A stretch of DNA of 64,000 nucleotides, taken from positions 4,836,001 through 4,900,000 of the forward strand of contig JAFFSR010000251.1 in the NCBI GenBank assembly GCA_017163975.1, read 5' to 3'. This DNA comes from Anastatus disparis. Its lineage: Eukaryota > Arthropoda > Insecta > Hymenoptera > Eupelmidae. Shown here piece by piece: positions 14,288 to 25,581 of the stretch. The translations under genes and the position numbers were made by a program. Every line of letters begins with the position of its first letter. The first letter of the stretch is position 1. The notes below the pieces were generated by a model. It made no database searches, had not been told where the DNA came from, and was given only the letters and a program-made list of their open reading frames with translations.

Positions 14288-14644
14288 GTAAATAAGTCCA
14301 GAATAATATCTGTCCTTAAGATTATGTAGTACTGATGCTTCATTAAGACATGTTAATTCAGCCATATCCTCGGCTTTATCGAATTTTGGTGGGTTCATTT
14401 TTTGTATATCATCTTTAGCAACAAGTACACGTTTGCCGGTCTCAACAATTTCAACTTCAACTTCATCGCCACGTTCACCTTTAATACTTGCGGCAACGAA
14501 GCCTTGCTGTTCCGATGGTACCCAAACTAATTTCTTTTGTGTCCATTCAGCTTGTGTTGCTGGATCATTAAAATGATTTCTATCAACTGATAATATACGT
14601 AATTCAGGATCTGAACGATCCACCCTTGAGTCTGAGTCCGCCAT
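14288..14644 (-). CDS. zip: Non-muscle myosin II heavy chain (zipper), first coding exon
   Basis: This exon encodes residues 1-119 of the non-muscle myosin II heavy chain, the actin-based motor of cytokinesis, cell-shape change and morphogenesis. The start ATG is at 14644. The frame runs through the N-terminal SH3-like subdomain (about residues 35-80: [28 protein letters not shown]) into the start of the motor ([35 protein letters not shown]). It ends in phase 0 at a good donor (TAC|GTGAGT, GT at 14287-14286), the usual myosin II break before the TYSGLFCV segment. The start of muscle myosin differs, which favours the non-muscle paralogue. The remaining roughly 1,850 residues are not in the window. 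The exon may be preceded by a 5' UTR intron, since AATAAG directly abuts the ATG, but that is uncertain. Confidence 0.93.
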
Positions 14645-15660
14645 CTTATTAAAAACCCTCTTGTTCTTGTATATATATATCTGTATGTATATATATATAT
14701 ATACCTATGTATATACTTTGTCTCTCTCTATCTTCTGTGCGTTTGTACAAAAAACACTTATTTTACTTTATTGAATAATAAAATCACTTAGTTTTTAAAA
14801 AATTCATTAAAAAGATCGCGACGTCCGTTTAATATATATATTAACAAACACTTTTTCATTAAGCAGCCAGCAGTAACAACCGAATTCGAGTACTGCTGCC
14901 GCTGCCGTCGTCGGTAGTAGCCGCGAGAACAGTACCAGCCATGCCTTAACTTCTCCTCTCCGCTCTCTGTATGTGGCTCTTTACATATACACGCCGCAAC
15001 TACTCTCTATCTTTATTTCTTTCTTTCTTTCTCACTTCTTCGGCTATACGATGTTATATACAAGTCCGTAGCAAAAGCTGTACAGTGCCTCGCACTCGCT
15101 CTCTTTCGAATTTTGTCGCCGCCGCCGCTGTTCTCTTCTCTCCTCCTACTACCTTTTTTCCTACCTTCAAACTTTACGGCTCGCACACATATATATCAAC
15201 ACACACTGTATGATACTTTAGAGTTCAAACGTACTTTTGTACGCTGTTTTTTTCGCGCGACAGAGCCAAAACAGATACAAATTGATACTTCAATACACGC
15301 ATACACACCTAATAATTCTCAAAGATCATTTACTCTCTTTTTTTTATTCCCAACCCAACATAAAACGCTTTCGTCCGTGCCGAGAGCGATTCGACGTTAT
15401 AAAAGGCAGACCTACAGTAAAATGCAGCGGCATAGACTAAATCTATCTCTTTCTTACTTATGCTCTCGCACTCACCTTTCGGACGAGCCACCGTAAAGCG
15501 TACACAATGCATATACACATATATACATGTATATATGGATTTGCAATGGCTTGCGCGGATTCGCTGGATTCTACACAAACGCCAATGTGGAAAGGGAAAT
15601 ATGCCGTGCGCACGCACCAACCAACAGTTAACGCGCGCACGTTTTATTTGGTTATAAAGG
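14645..15660 (-). promoter_or_regulatory. Probable zipper 5' UTR/promoter region
   Basis: This kilobase upstream of the zipper start codon is markedly richer in GC and in CTCT/GAGA words than the flanks. It holds (TA)n tracts at about 14672-14702, a GC-rich CTGCCGCTGCCGTCGTCGG-type block near 14895-14930, and CT-rich segments at 14950-15130 and 15430-15480. Overlapping open frames on both strands are low-complexity (CT-rich coding) and look spurious. Most likely it contains the untranslated first exon and core promoter of zipper. Confidence 0.5.
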
Positions 15661-16702
15661 ACTCGAAACTCATTTTTTTTTCAAACAACTTTCTCCTTAA
15701 TTTGGGCCTTTCAATGCTCAACCTTAATGTCTCAGAGATTTTCAAAATTTTACGAATTTTTACCTGGATTGCATGAAAATTTTTCGCAAGTAAGAATATT
15801 TTCTGTATTTTGGAGTAAGAGATTCATGTTTTGGGTTTACGTAAACGCATAACGATGAAAATACGCATCAATAGGGCACTGTATCACCGACGGATGCATA
15901 TTGTAAATTTATACCTTACCGACTTGTTTAAAATCTGATGTGTCTGCACCAATTAAATTTTTACTTTTTTGTTTGTTTTAAGCAATCATAATTGCTAATT
16001 TATGAATCATTTTAAATCATTTATACATTTTTTTCATTTAGCTTATGTCAAAAAAGTTATTGCATTTTCTTAGACGTTCAAACATAATTTAAAAGGTAAT
16101 ATTTATATCTATTTTAATTCTTTCCAATGTATTATTTTAGAATTCATATAATATTTCAAATCATAATAAATTAGTTTTTTATACAATATTTATTAGAGCA
16201 TATGGTTATTTATCGTAAAAAATATTTGAATTACTTTAAAAGATGATTAAAATACATTGATAAAAATAAAAATAATGAAAATCCTGTTAAAACAATATTT
16301 AAACTATTAAGTCGCAAATAATCATTACTAATATAAAATATAAAAGTGAGTGAAATTAAATAATAAGCGCAATAATGAAATACTTCCGTCGCTAGAGTTT
16401 CATAGACACTAGTAAAACTGGCGTTGAAGTATAAGCATTATTGTTGATCATATCGCTGATGTACACGTGGGGGGTTGCGATTCAATCTCTTTAATCTTAA
16501 TAAATTAATATAAACAATAATTATCGCAGTTTATAATTCTTGATTTTCGCATATTAAGTGATTAGTCGAGTTTATACAAACGACGAGTAAATACTAAATC
16601 TGGTTTTAGAAGACGTTTAGAAGAGACGGAAATACCTACCATCGTTGATAATTATTCATTAACCATTCAAATAAGCTTCGGAGCTGTGTAGAAAAAGTAA
16701 TC
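15661..16702. other. Intergenic region between zipper and threonine aldolase
   Basis: About 1 kb of AT-rich sequence between the zipper upstream island and the aldolase start codon. Genes on either side diverge. A moderately GC-richer stretch at 16380-16480 and 16580-16700 probably carries the aldolase promoter and 5' UTR. No further coding exon was seen. Confidence 0.5.
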
Positions 16703-18678
16703 ATGTCGACATACGGTCAAGTAACAACGGAGGATATCGTCAAATATGCAAAAGAAAATAATGTGAGTATTTAAGTGTTTAAATGTCGTATGGTCTTATT
16801 TTTTTTCTTACTTTATACTTAATATGGATATATGTGAATATTATTAAAACAGGCCTTGATAGTGGATTTACGGAGCGACACCATTTCAAAGCCCTCGATC
16901 GCAATGAGAAAAGCAATGTTTGACGCTGAACTTGGCGATGATGTATGGGGCGAAGATCCAACCGTTAAAAGTAATGTTAAATCGTAATTGAAAATTTTTT
17001 AGTTTTATCAATTTGTTAATTTTAATAAATTTATTTTATAGAACTTGAAGAAAAAGCTGCAAAGCTTCTTGGGAAAGAAGCAGCAATTTTCGTAACTTCA
17101 GGAACTATGGGAAACTTAATTGCAGGTATGATCTTGACATTATATTGACAAAAAATTCAAACATGTTATATAATGTAAATAAATTTATTCCTACCTCAAC
17201 AGCTAATTCCACCCTTGAGAAAATATACCATTTTACTCCCTAGTTGCATAATGTATTATTACTATTTTAACGAATTTCGTGTAATTATAACAATTTTTTA
17301 TTGAAAAGGTTTTTTAAATTCAAAAGATAATCAGATCCATTATTTCATCATTTGACTTAGAAGGTCTGATACATTAGCTAATGAATTCTTAAACTCGGTG
17401 GCCCGCATTCGAATTCTTGCTGATTAGAACAAATAGCATTATCATAAATTATTGTATACATACTTATTTTCCTCAATAAGCTGCAAACCGTCATCGTAAA
17501 TTATTAATTACAGCTTAACTATTTTAAAAGTTTTTGTATATATCACGTATAGTACGTTCGAAACTTTTTAACTCCTTTTTACTCACAAAAATAGTAAATT
17601 ATCATTGTTATATAAATTAATTACTTTTACATAATAACAAAGGAAAAAATAACATAATTATGTTCAAATTATATAGATAAGGCTAAAAATAATAACAATA
17701 AATATATAATTTTTTATAATACATATAATGATTTAAAAAATTAAAAAATGTAACTGTTCCAATGTTATAATCTATTTTTTTTTTTTTTTAATATTTGCAG
17801 TATTAAATCATTGTGATGTGCGTGGCAGTGAAGCTTATTGCGGTGAAGAATCGCACATAGTTTTACACGAACAAGGCGGAGCTGCACAACTTGGCGGTGT
17901 AACAATTTGTCCTTTACCAAACAACGCAGACGGTACGTACGACCTGAAAAAATTGGAAAGTAAAATAAAGAGCGATCGGTTGCACGAACCGATATCAAAA
18001 CTTGTTTGCGTTGAAAATACGATAACTGGCCGTGTTGTACCGCAGGAGTGGATTAATGAATTGACAAAATTTGCAAAGAAACATAATCTTAAATTGCACA
18101 TGGATGGAGCAAGGTTGTGGAATGCATCAGTGGCTTCTGGAATATCAGTTGATAAAATAGTCGAAAATTTTGATTCAGTTACGTTTTGTTTGAGTAAAGG
18201 TTTAGGAGCACCGGCAGGTTCACTATTATGCGGAACAAAAGATTTTGTCAACAAAGCTCGAAGATTGAGAAAAGTTTTAGGCGGTGGAATGAGACAAGTT
18301 GGAGTACTTGCTGCAGCTGGAATAGTTGCACTAGATGAAATCGTTCCTCTGCTGAAAGACGACCATCGACGAGCTTATGAAATTGCTAAAGCTATAAATG
18401 ATCTAAATTCTCCTATCTTTTCGGTGGATTTAAATGCAATACAAACAAACATGATAGTTATCATGGTTAATTCTACAAAATTTACTGCTAAAGATTTTAT
18501 TAATAGATTGCAATCTGTTGAAGATGATAATGAGAACGATAAAATTCTCGTACGTGGTTTAGCATTATCGAAAAAATTAGCTAGGTTTGTAATATATTAT
18601 GAAATAACAGATGAAATGACAGCAGCTAGTATAAAAAAAATTACGCATGTTATTAAAAAATTAGAATTAAAGACGTAA
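16703..18678 (+). CDS. Low-specificity L-threonine aldolase
   Basis: This PLP enzyme cleaves L-threonine (and allo-threonine) to glycine and acetaldehyde. Four exons join in frame to 379 residues: 16703-16762, 16853-16970, 17042-17125 and 17801-18678, all with GT..AG junctions. The N-terminus has the family signature [14 protein letters not shown] and the [17 protein letters not shown] motif (residues 21-59). It is followed by [18 protein letters not shown], the cofactor phosphate-binding region. [10 protein letters not shown] (around residues 187-196) carries the Asp that contacts the PLP pyridine nitrogen. [13 protein letters not shown] holds the Schiff-base Lys (about K220). Length and motif order are normal for the family, which belongs to fold-type I. 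The third intron (17126-17800, 675 nt) is the longest. The protein appears intact and probably cytosolic, since no leader is visible. Confidence 0.94.
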
Positions 18679-18707
18679 ATAAAGAGATGTATATTTAAGG
18701 TTTGAAT

Positions 18708-18713
18708 AATAAA
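18708..18713 (+). terminator. Polyadenylation signal of threonine aldolase
   Basis: AATAAA 30 bases after the stop codon. An additional AATAAA overlaps the end of the reading frame (18678-18683). The signal lies only about 35 bases from the opposing eIF3d signal. Confidence 0.65.
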
Positions 18714-18747
18714 ATTTATAAATTACAAATTTTACAATTAATATTAT

Positions 18748-18753
18748 TTTATT
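18748..18753 (-). terminator. Polyadenylation signal of eIF3d
   Basis: AATAAA on the minus strand (TTTATT on plus), about 105 bases downstream of the eIF3d stop codon. Cleavage would fall near 18730, almost touching the aldolase 3' end. Confidence 0.6.
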
Positions 18754-18856
18754 TACCAACAGCTTTCCTCACTTTTTAAGCCTCTTTTATAAACGTTGAG
18801 CAAGTATGAAAGTATAGCCTATAAAATTGTTGACTTGATAAAAACACTTGAATCTA

Positions 18857-21145
18857 TTAACTTTGGAAAGCATCTTTTACTTGATCATCATCATCGTCTT
18901 CTTCTTCTTCTCCTTCACTCTCAAATGTATTATCTGGGATATCATATAACCGTATCATTGGCTTATTAGGATCTTTCATAATTAAATATTTTCCATCTTT
19001 TTGTTTCATACAAATATCAATAATACAACGAAGAATACCCCAAGCATTGTCCATATTTAAATTAATTTGATTAGCAAATTCATTAGGTTTATACTGTTGA
19101 GTTTCTAAAATTACATGTTTGCTTGAATCTCTTACGCTTGCTCGAGATACATAACCGAATTTCAATTGATCAGAACCAGCAAGAAGAGCTTGAACTGTCC
19201 ATTTGGCCAATTTACAAGCATTATTTCTCAACTCATTTGCTAGTACAGCTCCTCGTTGAGTATCTAATTTTCGACGCCATTCAACTCCATTGGCTAACTT
19301 AGAATCCCATTCATTAAGAGCTTTAATAGTCAAAAATTGTATTTCATTATTTGGCCCTTGCATAACAGCATCGTGTTCACATCTGGCAATCAATGTTATG
19401 CCATTATTTAAATCCCATTTTCGATATCTATAGGCCACGCTTGCAACTTCTCCTTCTTCTTCTTCTGAGATGAATGGATTAGACTCCTCAAATTTATATT
19501 TTGGTTCATTAGATTTTAATACTTGTTGAGAAAAGTTGTGATTGATAAAAGTAGCTTCCAAAGCCAAATTTCTTGGAGAATTCAATGAATTTCCATCATC
19601 TTGAGGTGGTTCAACACTTGTCTCATTTACAGTAAGCAAGTCAAATTCAGTATTGTCACGTTTATCAAAGAATAGTTTATTACCAATTTTCTCAATAACA
19701 ATATCCCAAGAATAGTTACTTCGTGTGCAACACATAATTGTTGCTAAAATAGCATCAGTAGCATAAACATTACCTTCTGTTTTAGATAGCTTACGAATAA
19801 CTGGATCATCAGTTGTAGTAACAGTGTGGAAGATACGATCAATCCTTTGTAGTGGCTTTTCATTCTTCACATTGACTCTGTCATAAGATTTATCATAATA
19901 TTCTAAAGCTCCGCAACGAATAATATCTTCTCCTTCTTTAACACTAGGAAGAGTAAGTTTGCTAAGTCGTGGGAAGTCCATTTCTTCAATGGTAACCCAA
20001 TCAGGTCTAACAGTAACAGAAGCGTCACGAATTTTAATTGGAGGCTGATTTTTATGATTCCTAAGACCTTGCTGACGTCCCCAACGTTTGGTTTGTCCTT
20101 TACGATCTCTTTCACGTAGCTTAAGTTTTCCAAGAGCTTGCATTTGACTTAAACCACCACGGCCACCACCGCGTCCACGTAAACGTTGATTTTGACGTCC
20201 AAATCTTCCTCTTTGATATGGTGGTTTTTGCACTCTAGTTGTATCGACCAAGTGGAAGGTAGATTCATCTTCATCATGATAATATGCATATTGACTTCCT
20301 GAGCCAAACTGTGAAGCATATTTATCTGAAAAAAGATCGATAAATTTAGTGCATCTAGATAAAACAAATTATGTTACAAAATTATATAAAATTCAACTTT
20401 GGTATAGGAATTATGTAAATAATATTATTTAATATTTTAATTCATTGAAAAATTTTATTTTATGATAAACATAAAAAAAACTAAGTATTATTATGTTTTA
20501 TCATTATAAATCATCAAATCCATGAATTAAAATAATAAATTTACTGGAAAATCATTTTTTTAAAATGTGATAAAAATATTTAATTTATAACCATAACATG
20601 AATCAATTTTATTTTGAAATTTTAGTTTACTAACAACTACTAAAGAAATAATTTTTAATTGAAAATTTTTATACTTTGATATAATTTTGTTGATAAGTTA
20701 CTGATTCGTATATGAAATTCGTAAACAAATGTAATTAGTAAAAAGTATATATTATTTATATATGAATTAATAAGATATATTATTAATTCATATAATATAA
20801 CAAAATAATAAATAAAAATTCACTCACTTGCAAACTTCTTATCTTGAAATGCTGGACCAGTCCAGTCGGAAATCTATTATTGAAAAAATAAAGTAATTAG
20901 AGCTAGATTAAGTAAGAGACTTATAATATGTAACTGAATCTTACTTTGCCAATTCTATCACCCTTAGAAAATGGTTGGTAAGGTATATCCTTAAATTGTT
21001 CAGGTAATTCACGGGGACCCCAGCCGTCTGGATTATTCTGAACAATTGGAGCAATAAAATGCTCTTTCACCTCACCATCATGATGAATTTGTCCGTTGAT
21101 TTCGTCGTTCATCTCTGGTACTTCGTGTCCGTCGTTTACGTGCAT
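18857..21145 (-). CDS. eIF3d: Translation initiation factor eIF3 subunit D
   Basis: Subunit D of eIF3 sits on the head of the 40S subunit and contains a cap-binding fold used by some mRNAs. Three coding exons join to 571 residues: 21145-20945 (67 codons, phase 0), 20873-20828 (46 nt) and 20325-18857. Junctions are AAA|GTAAG, AATAG|ATTTCC, GCAA|GTGAGT and TTTTTCAG|ATAAA. The N-terminus has the typical [15 protein letters not shown]...[15 protein letters not shown] block, then SDWTGP, then [15 protein letters not shown]. An Arg/Gly-rich stretch follows (about residues 120-142), then the large conserved core ([47 protein letters not shown]). It ends with an acidic tail (about residues 548-563). 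Length matches animal orthologues (about 550-570). The gene is head-to-head with Sod1 and tail-to-tail with threonine aldolase. Confidence 0.97.
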
Positions 21146-21955
21146 TTTATTTTCAATCTCGTATTTGCGCTGTCAGCCTATAAAATTTCATAAAACAACA
21201 CCCATAAGTAAACTTTTTAAATACACTTTATTATATCACTTTTATATTTATAATATTAAGCACTTGCACTATTTGATGCGGTGCTAACGTTAACGCTTAT
21301 AAATAACACTTTAAAATGTTAAAATTTAGTAAATTACCTAGCGACAGCTAAAATACTGCAACAACTTTAAAAGTGGATTTTACGAATTAAGGTTAGTTTT
21401 AGCATTCGCTCTGGTACCGTGGCATGCGTAGCCGCGATGCCGGAAAGAAAAGCATCGCCATGTTGTGGCTAGATATGGTTGTACACGCATGTACAGTACA
21501 CATACATATTGGGAATGTAGGTATTGTAGCATCCTGTCGATAATTTGATAAAAGTAATTTCTGATGAATCCAAATGATGGCGCCAATTGTCTATAATTTC
21601 AAATGATTTTCAAGTGCGAATAAGAAGAGAAAAAGAGTGGGGAAACCGGCTCTATAATCACTACTCTCAATTGTCGTCTTTGTTGCACTTGTTTAATCGT
21701 CATTTATTCTTACATATCTATAACTTCGTTTTGCATTTTTTCTTATAATCAACAAGACGAGCACAACTTGTCGGCAAATTATACAGTGAGTATCGTTTCA
21801 CACGGCACCCAACTTGTTTCAGCCCGGTGATAATCGTGATTCAGCACAAGTTTTTTTTCAATCAGTTCTCTGATATTTTTTGTTGAAGACGCACAAAGGC
21901 AACTTCTTTCCTACATTCATTTTTAATAAATCTTTAATTTTTATAGAAAGACAAG
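21146..21955. promoter_or_regulatory. Divergent eIF3d / Sod1 promoter region
   Basis: 810 bp separate the two start codons. The middle (about 21380-21680) is GC-richer than the flanks and includes a PHO/YY1-like GATGGCGCC word (21576-21584). On the Sod1 side a likely 5' UTR intron runs from a GTGAGT donor (GT at 21786-21787) to TTATAG at 21946, nine bases before the ATG. An open frame across the eIF3d-proximal part is not supported by homology. Confidence 0.55.
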
Positions 21956-22782
21956 ATGGTTAAAGCAGTTTGTGTTCTTCAAGGAGATTGCAAGGGAACC
22001 CTGTTTTTCGAACAGGCCGTAAGTTCGCAAATTCACATTTATCCGGCATTTTATTTTTTTATTAAATATTATTAATTTTCACTATTGCATTAACTGATTT
22101 TATATTAGTAGAATATTATTACATTTCAAGGTGACCGTTCATTACTTTAATCGTAATAATTTTTAATATTTATGTTTATTTACAGGGCGAATCAGACCCA
22201 GTCAAGGTCAGTGGGGAAGTATCTGGCTTGAAACAAGGTTTGCACGGTTTCCACATTCACGAATTTGGAGATAATACTAACGGTACAATTTTATTAATTA
22301 ATATTTATATAACAATCTTACAATCATTGTGCGAAACTTAATATATGAAATGAAATTATGAATTAAAGGTTGCACCAGTGCTGGGCCACATTTCAATCCT
22401 CTTGGTAAAGATCATGGAGGACCTACTGATTCTGTTCGTCATGTAGGAGATCTTGGCAATGTCGAAGCTGGTGCTGATGGTGTTGCAAAGGTTAGCATTA
22501 GTGACAAGCAGATTCAGCTTCATGGAGCACATAATATTATTGGCAGAACTCTCGTAGTAAGTAGTAATAAATTTCAATAAAAATTAATTCTTAATAAATG
22601 CAATAAAGTTAAATCAAGTAAAAATTAACTATTGAATTTTAAATAATTTTAAATGATCAATTTTTTTATAGGTTCATGCTGATCCTGATGATTTGGGCAA
22701 AGGTGGACATGAGCTTTCAAAAACCACGGGAAATGCTGGAGGACGTTTAGCATGTGGTGTTATTGGTATTACAAAAGCATGA
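21956..22782 (+). CDS. Sod1: Cu/Zn superoxide dismutase
   Basis: Dismutates superoxide to hydrogen peroxide and oxygen in the cytosol and intermembrane space. Four coding exons, 21956-22018, 22186-22282, 22369-22556 and 22672-22782, join to 152 residues, the normal length. Copper ligands are H44, H46 and H118; H61 bridges; H69, H78 and D81 bind zinc. These are seen in [30 protein letters not shown] and VHADPDD. The structural disulfide pair C55/C144 and the active-site Arg (R141 in GGRLACG) are present. There is no signal peptide, so this is the intracellular form. All introns are short (86-167 nt) and start GT, end AG. A 5' UTR intron is likely just upstream. The protein looks fully functional. 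Confidence 0.98.
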
Positions 22783-22963
22783 ATTGACAGTAAATTGTAA
22801 AAATTAAAACTTTAGTGTATATATACTACTACTAAAAGTAGTTATATAAATATATCATTCCTCTGAATACAACATATATTGATACAAAGTTTTATTATAT
22901 TTTCAAAAAGTGTATGAAACCATAAAGTTCATATTTGGATGATTTATTAATTGATTTTGATTA

Positions 22964-22969
22964 AATAAA
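22964..22969 (+). terminator. Polyadenylation signal of Sod1
   Basis: AATAAA about 180 bases after the Sod1 stop codon, in AT-rich 3' UTR sequence. The opposing gene's candidate signal is at 23012-23017. Confidence 0.55.
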
Positions 22970-23011
22970 TGCAAGGAAAATACATGAATGATTTTTTTAC
23001 CCTTTAATACA

Positions 23012-23017
23012 TTTATT
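23012..23017 (-). terminator. Polyadenylation signal of the repeat-tailed membrane protein gene
   Basis: AATAAA on the minus strand (TTTATT on plus), about 165 bases downstream of the stop codon at 23180. It faces the Sod1 3' end at a distance of only about 45 bases. Confidence 0.5.
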
Positions 23018-23179
23018 ATTTTTTTTTTTTCAACAAATTTTACTATAAAATATTTGTAAACATTCATATATGTATAAAATTACTTACATATTTTCATGTA
23101 GAAGATATTTGTAAATTTTTACAAAATTTTCTTTAAAATTTAACAACATTTTCATTAACAACACTTCATGATTTCATTA

Positions 23180-24334
23180 TTACATAAAATTATCACTATC
23201 ATGTCTTTTTCGGCATTCAGCCCAGTCATCTCTCTCTGGTGAATAGCTTTGTTTATACATCTCTGGAGAATAGCTTTGCCTATATATCTCTGGAGAATGA
23301 CATTGCCTATATATCTCTGGAGAATAGCTTTGACTCGGATTATGCGTTACACCATATTTATATTGTATTGACCTTTGATAGCTTAATTGTCTTTGATTAC
23401 TATTTAAGAGTGCAGCTGGAACAGCAGGTGTATTAGGTGTACCTTTAAACATTACATAAATAAGCCAAAGAAATCCACCTACACATTTTGTGAAAAAGTC
23501 AAACATCCCTAAACATATTGGAGTTGAAACATGTATAAGGGAAACAATCACATAACTTAATTTTATGCTATACTCTCCAAGATACTTAAGAGCTTCGATA
23601 GCAAAAGTAAAAAGTGCCATCACCACTATTGCACTGAATTTAAGAACTTCACACATATTTTTGTATGTCATTATCTAAAAATTTTAATTGATATATTTAA
23701 TTAATTACAATAACTAAATGTATAATATTTATTAAAATAAAGTTACCTCTTTAATATCAAATGATGGAAATTCAGTATCACTGGTATTGAAAGTTCTATC
23801 TGGAGAACGATATGGTTGAACATATTGAGTTTCCAAAATGATTTCACGTGATTCAAATTTAATATCAGACAATAGAAACCAATGTTTACCAATGGTTACA
23901 TTATTTAATTGAACCCATAAGAGAATATCATCTGAATCAATATTTTGTGGATCATCTAAAAATAAATAAATTTTTATTGGTAAAAGTTATAAAACATCTT
24001 TATTTGATAATTAATATTTATACTCGAGATTCCGATCCACTGATTATTTGCAAATGTCTCTGATATTTTTTTAGATAACATTAATTTTGAAGCAATTTCT
24101 TCTTTGGATTCAACAACTATGATGTCTCTAAAAAGAATTATACAACTTTGAAAATCAATCACTTTAAATTTAAAATAATCATAATTCATATTTATTATTG
24201 TACCTATAAGCCTGGAGTGATTCCACATAGCGTCTTTCAACATATCTTCCAAGAAATACTTTATTGTGAATTAAATCCAGGAGATCCTTTTTTACAGAGG
24301 TAATTTCTTTTTTTTGATTTTGTGGAGAGTCCAT
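23180..24334 (-). CDS. Unrecognised three-helix membrane protein with nonapeptide repeats
   Basis: I do not recognise this family. Four exons join in frame to 312 residues: 24334-24204, 24127-24024, 23955-23747 and 23674-23180, each with GT..AG borders. Residues 1-148 are soluble and charged, with a segment rich in aromatic and beta-type residues (DDILLWVQLNNVTIGKHWFLLSDIKFES) that could be a small folded domain. Residues about 160-225 hold three closely spaced hydrophobic segments (about 160-177, 187-209, 210-225). The C-terminal tail is polar and contains four copies of a nine-residue unit, Q-S-Y-S-P-E-[IM]-Y-[RK] (residues 263-298), and no recognisable catalytic motif. The start ATG follows a likely 5' UTR acceptor (TTTCATAG|TC). 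An upstream donor CAG|GTAAGC at 24650/24649 suggests a 5' UTR intron of 24337-24649. It faces Sod1 at its 3' end. Confidence 0.85.
23225..23332 (-). repeat. 27-bp coding minisatellite, four copies
   Basis: Four tandem 27-bp units encode the nonapeptide repeat at the C-terminus of the membrane protein. Units 1-3 differ by a few bases and the fourth diverges in its last residues. Because the period is a multiple of three, copy-number change keeps the frame. Confidence 0.9.
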
Positions 24335-25581
24335 GACTATGAAATAATAACAAAATATTCTTTTCAATTGAATGTATAACACACAATAATAAAATTTTAA
24401 ATAATTTTTTTTCTGTATTTTATGAGCAATCAACTAAATGGTTGATATTTAAAGTTTAATATATAAAGTATACTTTAAAAAATATAACTCATAAAACATA
24501 CATAAAATTAAACGATTGTTTTATTTACATGATATCAATATACTGATTTTATAATCAAATTACAGAGGCCAAGGTCTCTACGTCACTTTGAACTTTATAA
24601 CAGATACAGCATAAATTAAAATTAACAAAAACTGATCAAAATTGCTTACCTGACTTATTGATGTGTCTCCAAGATACTCTTTCATTAAACAATTTGACCT
24701 TTTTTAGAAGAAAAATAATATCAAATTAGCTTATCTATAGTATATTTTTTTAATATTTAAAAATTTTATTTCTTATTTAAAAAAAAAGAAATGAAAAATA
24801 AAATGTTTTAATCAACCTAAATAACTAATGAATTATTTATTGTCTGTTAGTAAAGGAAAACTTTATGTGCAAATCACCTTTAAGCAGCATAACGGTACGC
24901 TATATAGTTTTTTGCGTTCATAGGTATATATAAAAATATATACAAGTAGAATTGACAGATCTACGTAAGCTATGCTATGATAACTGAGTACCTTGAATAT
25001 GAATATGAACGACAACAGTATGCACGCTACGCACACGTAATACAATACATATACGTACAAATATAGAATACGTATATAACCTACCTACACAATTGATTAA
25101 AGCCTCTCCTCGACATGTATTTACTTCTTGTGTATGACTCATACTAATTACTTGTTACTGTTTTACCTTCAGTGAATCAAACACAACTCGGAAAGTTCTT
25201 GAAATTTCGTTCTGTAGATGTCACTCAATTGACGAGATTCGCACGTTCTTTTTTTAATTTTCCAATTGTACGCATCCGCTTTACTCCGAATATTATTTGC
25301 AAGCACCATGGGTATTACAGTGTATGTATACAAATGAAAATGCTCCAAAGTCGCCGGGTAAAATTTAGTACACGTGGTTTCGATAGTTATATTGTTGTAA
25401 TTATAGATTGATTTAATAAATAATTGCATTTTTAAGGTATTGATTGACATCGTTTGGAATTTTAAAACAATTTTGGATGGCAAAAGTAAGAATTACAAAA
25501 GCCATTGAAGTTTATTAATTGTTGAAACATAACCAAACTTTATTAATAAAAAGCGTTTTTGCTTGTTAATTCATTTTCAGC
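24335..25581. promoter_or_regulatory. Divergent upstream region between membrane-protein and zinc-motif genes
   Basis: About 1.2 kb between two diverging start codons. It probably holds the 5' UTR exon of the minus gene (ending at the CAG|GTAAGC donor at 24650/24649). For the plus gene it may hold a 5' UTR intron, with a candidate donor AAAA|GTAAGA at 25486 and acceptor TTTTCAG at 25580. A GC-richer island lies near 24880-25150. No homologous coding sequence was seen in the open frames here. Confidence 0.45.

Noticed and set aside
15113..15496. 127-codon open frame in the zipper upstream island
   Set aside because: CT-rich low-complexity sequence (PPPLFSSLLLLPFFLPS); overlapping frames on the other strand are equally long; no domain, no splice support.
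17835..18254. 139-codon frame antisense to threonine aldolase
   Set aside because: Shadow of the real exon in the opposite strand.
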